Assembly (NCBI GenBank): GCA_004124535.1
Contig: SCKQ01000046.1
Coordinates: 1 to 18,818, forward strand
Reading direction: 5' to 3'
DNA length: 18,818 nt
Origin: Fidelibacterota bacterium
GTDB taxonomy: Bacteria; Marinisomatota; Marinisomatia; Marinisomatales; TCS55
How positions within the stretch are numbered: position 1 is the stretch's first letter; each line of letters begins with the position of its first letter. Positions 10,868 through 16,883 of the stretch are shown piece after piece. The notes under the pieces were generated by a model. The model saw nothing but the letters and a program-made list of their open reading frames with translations. It ran no database searches and was not told where the DNA came from. Both the position numbers and the translations under genes were made by a program.

Positions 10868-12225
10868 TGTTTCAGAGTCGTAAAATAACGTTTTGCTTCG
10901 TTCATTACTTGTGGTGAAAGCAAGAGCGCCGAAACCATGGTCGGAATGGCCATCAGCGCATAAACCCCATCAATGATATTTATGACCACATTCAGGGAAA
11001 CGACGGCCCCGAAAATCACCGCAATGACATAAAATAAATTATACTTCTGTTGCCAACGTGTGCCAAACAAATAGCCTGTACATTTACTGCCGTAATAAGA
11101 TTGCCCAAACATCGTCGTAAGACTGAATATGAAAACGCAAATTAATAGCAGTGATTTACCCATGCTGCCCAGTTCCTGGCTGAAGGCCATGGTCGTAAGG
11201 GTTACGCCGCTGGTTTCATTCCCCTGCCATAATCCGGATAATAAAATGACAATCCCTGTGATGGAGCAGACCACAATGGTATCGATAAAAGGTCCCAACA
11301 TGGCCACTAGTCCTTCCCGTACCGGTTCGCGGGTTTTGGCTGCACCATGTGCCATAGCTTCGGTCCCCAGACCAGCTTCATTGGAAAAGGACGCTCGACG
11401 GACACCAGTGATAATTACGGATCCGATCACGCCGCCTGCAGCTGCTTTTCCGGAAAATGCATCACTGAAAATAAGTGCCAGTAGATCAGGAATATGTGCC
11501 AGGTTTGTAATCACGATAAATATTCCGGCCAACAGGTATAACGAAACCATGAGCGGTACCAGCCTGGACGCTACATAGCCAATCCTTTTGATCCCGCCAA
11601 ATATCACAAACGCTACTAAACCAGCAACGGGTATTCCTACCATCAGGTTACCTGCTAATACAGCATCAGTAAACCAGCCATTTTTCATCCAGATCTCATC
11701 GCGGATGATTTGGGTCAGCTGATTTGCCTGGAACAAGGGCAGGCAGCCAATTAACCCCGCTGTACTGAACAAAATGGCCAAGGCCTTGAATTTCCTTCCC
11801 AGCGCAGTTTCTATCACATACATGGGTCCGCCCTGCACATCTCCCCGATCATCTTTTCCGCGAAACATGATACTAAGTGTACAGGTGAAGAATTTCGTAG
11901 ACATGCCCACAAATGCACTGATCCACATCCAAAATAAAGCCCCGGGCCCACCCATGCTGATAGCCACTGCCACGCCGCTTATGTTCCCCATTCCGACTGT
12001 ACTGGCTAGGGCTGTAGACAATGCCTGAAAATGGGTTAAATCGCCGGGATCTTCCGGGTTGTCATATTGACCGAGAAGAATTTTGATGCCATGCCTGAAA
12101 AACCTGAACGGCGTAAAACGGGAATAAACAGTGAAAAAAACTCCGCCTCCCATCATCAGAATGAGCAGCGGATAACCCCACATGAGTGAGGCGAATTCCG
12201 AAGCCAGTTTTTCAAGGTAAGGCAT
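10864..12225 (-). CDS. Alanine/glycine:cation symporter (AGCS family)
   Basis: A 453-residue inner-membrane carrier of the usual AGCS length. It shows the family signature GGPGALFWMWISAFVG at 92-107, a preceding TALASTVGMGNISGVA at 71-86, and the conserved RRASFSNEAGLGTEAMAHGAA segment in the second half. Characterised members import L- or D-alanine, glycine or serine with Na+ or H+. Its stop overlaps the murQ start (ATGA), which ties amino-acid uptake to muramic acid breakdown: alanine is a major product of peptidoglycan stems, while glycine would equally fit protein or collagen debris. Exact substrate preference is not readable from the sequence. The start ATG at 12225 precedes the first amphipathic segment typical of the family; no Shine-Dalgarno is visible. 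Confidence 0.93.
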   Translation of the reverse strand: MPYLEKLASEFASLMWGYPLLILMMGGGVFFTVYSRFTPFRFFRHGIKILLGQYDNPEDPGDLTHFQALSTALASTVGMGNISGVAVAISMGGPGALFWMWISAFVGMSTKFFTCTLSIMFRGKDDRGDVQGGPMYVIETALGRKFKALAILFSTAGLIGCLPLFQANQLTQIIRDEIWMKNGWFTDAVLAGNLMVGIPVAGLVAFVIFGGIKRIGYVASRLVPLMVSLYLLAGIFIVITNLAHIPDLLALIFSDAFSGKAAAGGVIGSVIITGVRRASFSNEAGLGTEAMAHGAAKTREPVREGLVAMLGPFIDTIVVCSITGIVILLSGLWQGNETSGVTLTTMAFSQELGSMGKSLLLICVFIFSLTTMFGQSYYGSKCTGYLFGTRWQQKYNLFYVIAVIFGAVVSLNVVINIIDGVYALMAIPTMVSALLLSPQVMNEAKRYFTTLKQ

Positions 12226-12279
12226 TATAAATCAGAAGCCAAAAATAAAATGAAAATACATCCTGAAAAGATGAATTAA

Positions 12280-13947
12280 TTACTCGTGCAAAATTGGTTT
12301 ACCAAATATTTTCAGAAAGCCTATCACAAGAACTAAACCCACTGAAAGACTCACAATCAAGGATATACCCAAACCGGTAAAAATGTAACCCGCAAGCAAT
12401 GCAATCACGCCGGAAATTACAGCATAAGGAAGTTGAGTGCGTACATGATCGATGTGGTCGGATCCTGATGCCGTGGACGATAAAACTGTCGTATCAGAAA
12501 TTGGGGAGCAATGATCACCAAATACGGATCCAGACAATACACCGGCAAATGTAGAAAGGAAGATAGGATCCTGAACCACTTGATTCCCTTCACCGCCCAG
12601 TAATTGGATAGACATAGGTACAGTAACCGGGACCAGGATTGACATGGTGGCCCAGGAGGAACCGGTGGAAAAGCTAATAACAGCAGCAGTAAAAAACGTG
12701 ACAGCAGGCAGGAGTGCAGGAGTTAAAAATCCAGAGGTCAGATCCACGATATATTCAGCTGTTTTCATATCCGCACAGACATCTCCAATAGTCCAAGCCA
12801 ACACCAGAATAATACAAGCCATAACCATGGATCGTACTCCACTGATCCAGGCATCCATGGCCTTTATCAGGGATAACAGTCCCCCGCTCACAGACATAAT
12901 GATGGCAATAAACCCAGCCAGGAATGAACCCCAAATCAGACTGGCATTGGCATTAGAATTTCCGATGATATTGCGGATTGTCTTCGGGGAACCATTATCC
13001 AGGCCTTCAATGCCGGTAATAAACAAACCGCAAATGGTAATTACAAGCACAGCCAAAATCGGGATCAGGCCGTTACTCCAGTGACTCAGTTTACTTTCTT
13101 CAAATTCTCGGACCAGAGATTCATCCACCATAGGCTGAGCATTTTCTGCCAACACGGCACCGGTGGTTTGCGATCGTGTCTCCGCTTTATGCATGGGCCC
13201 CATCTCTCTGCGCATCAATACAGTGGCAAAAAGGAATACCAATGTAAATATGCAGTAGAAGGAATAGGGAATACTCTGTAGAAAAGTCAAATACAGATTG
13301 GCCGAAATACCGTGTGCTTTATAGGGACTGTCCAAGAGGCTCATCTGGAAAATAGACCAGGTACTGATGGCGGCCAGGCTGGCCACAGGCGCAGCCGTAG
13401 AATCCACCAAGTAGGACAGCTTTTCCCTGGAAATTCGGACACTGTCTGTAAAGGGGCGCATCATATTACCCACCAGCAGGGTATTGGAATAATCGTCAAT
13501 AAAAATCACCAGACCCATAAAAGCTGTGACCAACTGACCCCGGAAATTGTTTGTTGCATATTTAGATGCGGCAGCAACGATCCCCTTTAAACCGCCGTTG
13601 GCAGACATCACTCCGATCAAACCGCCGAAGGCAAGGGTAAACATCAAAATAGAGGTATGACTCGAACTTCCCGCCAAAGAGTTCACCAGGTAAGTGTCCA
13701 GGGAAGTCGTTAATCCTGACCAGACGCCTCCCGTATGAATGCAAACACCGATCAAAATACCCATAAACAGGGATAAATGAGCCTGCCGGGTAATCAATGC
13801 CAAAACAATGGCTACCACGGGCGGCATTACTGATACCCAGGACACTCCACTTTGACCTTCCCCGAACCCAGGTGCAGCCAAGGCCAGACTACCGCAAAAA
13901 ACGAGTAGAATCGGTAAAACCAAGGGATACCGTTTTACTAGATTCAT
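12280..13947 (-). CDS. NhaC-family Na+ antiporter (Na+/H+ or MleN-like organic-acid type)
   Basis: A 555-residue polytopic protein of the NhaC family. It has a hydrophobic N-terminus, FIDDYSNTLLVGNMMRP at about 149-165 (acidic pair D151/D152), STAAPVASLAAISTWS at 183-198 and GSVFGDHCSPISDTTVLSS in the second half, all characteristic. NhaC proteins exchange Na+ for H+; the family also contains Bacillus MleN, which couples Na+/lactate to malate/H+. With murQ two genes downstream releasing D-lactate, an organic-acid exchange role is possible but unproven. Otherwise it could recycle the Na+ brought in by the three Na+-type symporters of the same operon. The gene starts 10 nt after the stop of a 42-codon ORF and is separated from the AGCS gene by 54 nt with no evident terminator. 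Confidence 0.88.
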   Translation of the reverse strand: MNLVKRYPLVLPILLVFCGSLALAAPGFGEGQSGVSWVSVMPPVVAIVLALITRQAHLSLFMGILIGVCIHTGGVWSGLTTSLDTYLVNSLAGSSSHTSILMFTLAFGGLIGVMSANGGLKGIVAAASKYATNNFRGQLVTAFMGLVIFIDDYSNTLLVGNMMRPFTDSVRISREKLSYLVDSTAAPVASLAAISTWSIFQMSLLDSPYKAHGISANLYLTFLQSIPYSFYCIFTLVFLFATVLMRREMGPMHKAETRSQTTGAVLAENAQPMVDESLVREFEESKLSHWSNGLIPILAVLVITICGLFITGIEGLDNGSPKTIRNIIGNSNANASLIWGSFLAGFIAIIMSVSGGLLSLIKAMDAWISGVRSMVMACIILVLAWTIGDVCADMKTAEYIVDLTSGFLTPALLPAVTFFTAAVISFSTGSSWATMSILVPVTVPMSIQLLGGEGNQVVQDPIFLSTFAGVLSGSVFGDHCSPISDTTVLSSTASGSDHIDHVRTQLPYAVISGVIALLAGYIFTGLGISLIVSLSVGLVLVIGFLKIFGKPILHE

Positions 13948-13957
13948 AGATTAAAAA

Positions 13958-14086
13958 TTATATAAAACACAAGTCGCTTCCAACAAACAGAAACACAAGT
14001 AACGTCATCCATATTAATCCTGAAAAGTACGCAAACCATTTTTTCAGGGCCCGCCAAGTAAAAGTACTACTGTGGGAGGGGCCCAT
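13958..14086 (-). CDS. Small single-TM protein, 42 residues, first gene of the operon (hypothetical)
   Basis: An ORF of 42 codons plus TAA running from the ATG at 14084-14086. The product begins MGPSHSSTFTWRALKKW, with a positive RALKK stretch, then one hydrophobic helix FSGLIWMTLLVFLFVG at about 21-36, and ends SDLCFI. The positive-inside rule predicts a cytoplasmic N-terminus. It ends 10 nt before the NhaC start in the same direction, and a candidate promoter lies about 30 nt upstream of its ATG. I do not recognise the family. Small one-helix partners of Na+-coupled carriers are known (for example MetS beside MetP-type importers), so an accessory subunit is a reasonable guess. Ribosome binding is weak (GTGAG before a T run). 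It could also be chance coding inside a leader RNA. Confidence 0.5.
   Translation of the reverse strand: MGPSHSSTFTWRALKKWFAYFSGLIWMTLLVFLFVGSDLCFI
14047..14084. repeat. GC-rich inverted repeat GGGCCC...GGGCCC
   Basis: Two GGGCCC copies (14047-14052 and 14079-14084) stand out in AT-rich surroundings and could pair around a 26-nt loop. They fall at the 5' end of the small ORF, the second one reaching its ATG. A leader hairpin controlling access to that start is possible; chance cannot be excluded. Confidence 0.25.
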
Positions 14087-14094
14087 AAAAAGCT

Positions 14095-14123
14095 CACTAG
14101 GTCTGCCATTGTTTGATCTAGTG
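14095..14123. repeat. Imperfect inverted repeat, operator-like dyad
   Basis: CACTAGGTC (14095-14103) and GATCTAGTG (14115-14123) are inverted copies matching at 8 of 9 positions, separated by 11 nt. The dyad covers the candidate -10 box and start point of the minus-strand operon. It could bind a dimeric repressor. As plus-strand RNA it would form a 9-bp stem including one G-U pair; no T run follows on that strand, so it is not a terminator there. Confidence 0.35.
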
Positions 14124-14142
14124 TTTGAATTATGTCAGTCAA
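14115..14142 (-). promoter_or_regulatory. Candidate sigma70-type promoter of the minus-strand operon
   Basis: On the minus strand a good -35 box TTGACT (14137-14142) is followed after 16 nt by a poor -10 TAGATC (14115-14120). Transcription would begin near 14108 and leave a leader of about 22 nt before the small ORF. The weak -10 lies in a dyad that could be an operator. Confidence 0.3.
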
Positions 14143-14176
14143 AATTTCCTATCCTGTGTAATTAAAAATGGTTGGG

Positions 14177-14204
14177 TTAATATATTCCGAAATATACGTA
14201 TTAT
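14177..14204 (+). promoter_or_regulatory. Candidate promoter of lptF/lptG
   Basis: TTAATA (14177-14182), a 16-nt spacer and TATTAT (14199-14204) give a weak -35 and a good -10. Initiation near 14211 would fall after the ATG at 14205 and leave a leader of about 30 nt before the ATG at 14241, supporting that later start. Confidence 0.25.
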
Positions 14205-14240
14205 ATGGAAATTCAACTGAAGAAAAATATCCAGCAAACA

Positions 14241-15332
14241 ATGAAACAACTTGATCTATACCTTATCCGTCAATTTTTGACCATTTTGGGTATATCCATC
14301 CTGGGTTTTACCTGCATTTTCCTTGTTGTAGACCTAATTGAAAATCTAGATCGTTTTATTGATAATACAGTATCCTGGAAGGTTATATCAAAATATTATG
14401 TTTATACGGTCCCCTGGTTCTTCAATATTGCGCTGCCAATGTCCATGCTGATCGCGACCGTATTTAGTGTTGGTCTCCTGGTCAAACGCAACGAGTGGAC
14501 CGCCATGAAATCTAGCGGCATAAGCCTCTATCGTATTGCGATACCATTAATAATTATTGGTATTATCATAAGTTATGCATCATTTGAATTTGAAAATAGA
14601 GTGGTAAGCAGTGGCAATGAGATGCGGTCCGCAATCGAACAAAAATACATTAAAAAGAAGTCACGCCGGAAAATGAAGCACGTTTATAATGACGTCTTTT
14701 TGCAGAAAAAGGAAAAAATTCATATTGCTTTAGGTAAATATAAAGTTCGTCAAAAAAGCGCAGAAGGTGTAACTATCCTATCAATGAGCGAGGGTATCAT
14801 TTTGAACCGTATTGATGCGAAGAAGATTACCTGGATCGATTCACTGGAACGGTGGGCAGCGTCAGAATATTCTATCAGAACTTTCGATGAAAATGGCTAC
14901 GAAATCGATGTATCCATTCATAAATCAGATTCCTTGATCCAGATCGATTTTACTCCTGATGACATATTGAAACAGGGAAAATTACCCGACGAACTCAATT
15001 ACAATGAGCTGACCGAGCGAATTGTACAGTTAAAAGAAAATGGTGTGAAGACAACGCGCTGGGAAATAAGCAGATATTTTAAAATATCGTTCGCATTTAC
15101 AAATCTGATTGTGGTGCTTTTTGGTCTACCGCTAGTAGTTATTAAACCACGTGGTGGACTTACTTTTGGGGCTGGGATGAGTTTTCTGGTGATATTCTTT
15201 TATTACGCGTTTATTAAGTTTGGCCAGTCCTTAGGTTTTAAGGGTGTATTGGAGCCGATGGTCTCCGCTTGGATCGGTAATGTAGTATTTTCTATTGGAG
15301 GTCTACTACTGCTTTTATTCGCCCGGAAGTGA
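14241..15332 (+). CDS. LptF/LptG family permease of the lipopolysaccharide transporter
   Basis: From the start chosen here the product is 363 residues, usual for LptF/LptG. It begins MKQLDLYLIRQFL, the normal family opening, then TM1, a VPWFFNIALPMSMLIA segment (TM2), KRNEWTAMKSSGISLYRI (the loop before TM3), a large hydrophilic periplasmic beta-domain, and three C-terminal helices starting at FTNLIVVLFGLPLVV. The protein pairs with LptB ATPase in the inner membrane and passes LPS to the LptC-A-D bridge, so it signals a Gram-negative cell with LPS or a related lipid. A longer frame starts at 14205, but its 12 extra residues match no family feature. LptF and LptG cannot be told apart confidently. 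It is a single gene here, divergent from the catabolic operon, and its 3' end overlaps the opposing gene by 18 bp. Confidence 0.88.
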   Translation: MKQLDLYLIRQFLTILGISILGFTCIFLVVDLIENLDRFIDNTVSWKVISKYYVYTVPWFFNIALPMSMLIATVFSVGLLVKRNEWTAMKSSGISLYRIAIPLIIIGIIISYASFEFENRVVSSGNEMRSAIEQKYIKKKSRRKMKHVYNDVFLQKKEKIHIALGKYKVRQKSAEGVTILSMSEGIILNRIDAKKITWIDSLERWAASEYSIRTFDENGYEIDVSIHKSDSLIQIDFTPDDILKQGKLPDELNYNELTERIVQLKENGVKTTRWEISRYFKISFAFTNLIVVLFGLPLVVIKPRGGLTFGAGMSFLVIFFYYAFIKFGQSLGFKGVLEPMVSAWIGNVVFSIGGLLLLLFARK

Positions 15333-16883
15333 CTCATCGGAATCCGGTTCTGCATCCTGCGTTGGTTCTTCAGATGATTCATCACTAGACTCCGATTCTT
15401 TCTCCGGTTCTTTATCTGTAGCAGCATCTTCCGGTAATGGTGCAGGTCCATCACTTGGTGCTGCCGGCTTGCTATCGCGACCTTTAAAACTGGTCAATGT
15501 TAACTGCAATGACAAATTCAGTCCTTGCATAGAATGGATCCATACACCATTCTTGAAGCCAAAGCCGAAATCGAATATCAAAGGCCCGGTATGATATCCA
15601 AAGCCTAAGCCAAGTTCTTTGAAGGTCGGGCCACCAAAAGCATATCCCAGGCGAAGAGGTATATTTTTAAACTTTAAAAACTCGAAACCTACTGACCAGC
15701 GCCAGCCGGCATGGGCATAGAATCGATTGCTGAAACCTGTCCAAATATCTGAGCTGATAACAAATAGCTCATTAGTATAAGAAACACCGGCCCGAAAAAT
15801 TGCTGGATAATTGGTTTTAAATTCCTTTGGTTTACCATCAGGGTCTGTATTGTCAACCGCTTTAAAGGGTTCACTGGTAAAAATATCTGGGCTCGATAAC
15901 CCTTCAGCATTAACACTATCAATCTTGTATTCATAGGAAATAGCCTGGTATTCACTTATCGCTGGGAAGCCCAAGAATGCTGCTGGATTAAACAAATCAT
16001 CATCTGTTCCCATGGCTCCATCAGTTCCAGCAACTAAATCTTTCATCATACCCTGTTTATTCCATTCAATTACGCCCAGAGCATTAATTAATGCAACACC
16101 AGCGCGAAACCCGTTGTATTCCTTGGTCACAAATCCTAGATCAAGACCGAATCCACTACCCCCTACACCGAAGCGAAAAAGGTATTTTCCTGAACCATAA
16201 ACGTGATAATCACTGGTAACAATGGTGGCTATACTAGAATCTGGATCTACGCCAAAATAAAAAAGACCCTGTAAATACTTAACCGTCACACCTAATGCAA
16301 ATCGATCATATGGAACCGCAAAGGTAAACCCAAGTTCATTGATGCCAAATACCTCTAGATTAAAGGTCATGTCCAACTCTGGTCGTTTACCGTTGCCGTA
16401 AAACAATAATTCCAGAATCCCTAATGGAAATACAATATTACTCATCCATACCAGATTGCTTGTAAAGGCCATATTTCCCGATGAATAATTAATAACTGGT
16501 AGCGGCAGATGAATATCTTGAGCGAAAGCCAACCCGCCAGCATCTTCAAACTGTCGAAAAAGTCTATCCTTACTATTATCGTTGGGATCCTTTGGGTTTT
16601 CACCTGCAGCATAAAGCGTATCCCCACTGAGGGAATTAAGATTCTCTAATGAAATAAAATTCCCTGATAAACCCACATCGAGTCCAAATAATTGCAGCAT
16701 AAAGGGTTTATCTTGCTGGTAGGCAAGCATAGCTGGATTATAGCCTACCGCAAAATATCCATCTGCAATAGTCGTATAAGCATTCGCCATCGCTACGGAT
16801 CGCGGATCACGTTTTATTTGCCCCAAGATGGTGTTGTGAACCACAACAATAATAATAAAACAGTAAAAAACTAAGCGTTTCAT
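15315..16883 (-). CDS. Outer-membrane beta-barrel protein (FadL/PorV/TraF-like) with acidic C-terminal tail
   Basis: A 522-residue protein. A signal peptide (MKRLVFYCFIIIVVVHNTILG, cleavage probably near Q22) precedes RDPRSVAMANAYTTIADG and FAVGYNPAML, the N-terminal pattern shared by FadL, PorV and TraF-like outer-membrane proteins. Alternating aromatic/aliphatic strands follow, with many Tyr/Gly turns. The barrel appears to end at LNLSLQLTLTSF (F466), a normal terminal strand with a C-terminal aromatic. A further tail of about 55 residues rich in Asp, Glu, Ser and Pro follows (468-522), which is unusual because assembly normally needs the aromatic at the very end. Its ATG overlaps the upstream stop as TGATG, so it is coupled to the large surface protein before it, and the two probably work together. 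The substrate or role is unknown. Confidence 0.8.
   Translation of the reverse strand: MKRLVFYCFIIIVVVHNTILGQIKRDPRSVAMANAYTTIADGYFAVGYNPAMLAYQQDKPFMLQLFGLDVGLSGNFISLENLNSLSGDTLYAAGENPKDPNDNSKDRLFRQFEDAGGLAFAQDIHLPLPVINYSSGNMAFTSNLVWMSNIVFPLGILELLFYGNGKRPELDMTFNLEVFGINELGFTFAVPYDRFALGVTVKYLQGLFYFGVDPDSSIATIVTSDYHVYGSGKYLFRFGVGGSGFGLDLGFVTKEYNGFRAGVALINALGVIEWNKQGMMKDLVAGTDGAMGTDDDLFNPAAFLGFPAISEYQAISYEYKIDSVNAEGLSSPDIFTSEPFKAVDNTDPDGKPKEFKTNYPAIFRAGVSYTNELFVISSDIWTGFSNRFYAHAGWRWSVGFEFLKFKNIPLRLGYAFGGPTFKELGLGFGYHTGPLIFDFGFGFKNGVWIHSMQGLNLSLQLTLTSFKGRDSKPAAPSDGPAPLPEDAATDKEPEKESESSDESSEEPTQDAEPDSDESLPGE

Noticed and set aside
14095..14123. Rho-independent terminator in the divergent region
   Set aside because: The stem is AT-rich and not followed by a T run on the plus strand. 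On the minus strand a T run follows, but the stem has a mismatch and lies at the promoter of its own operon.
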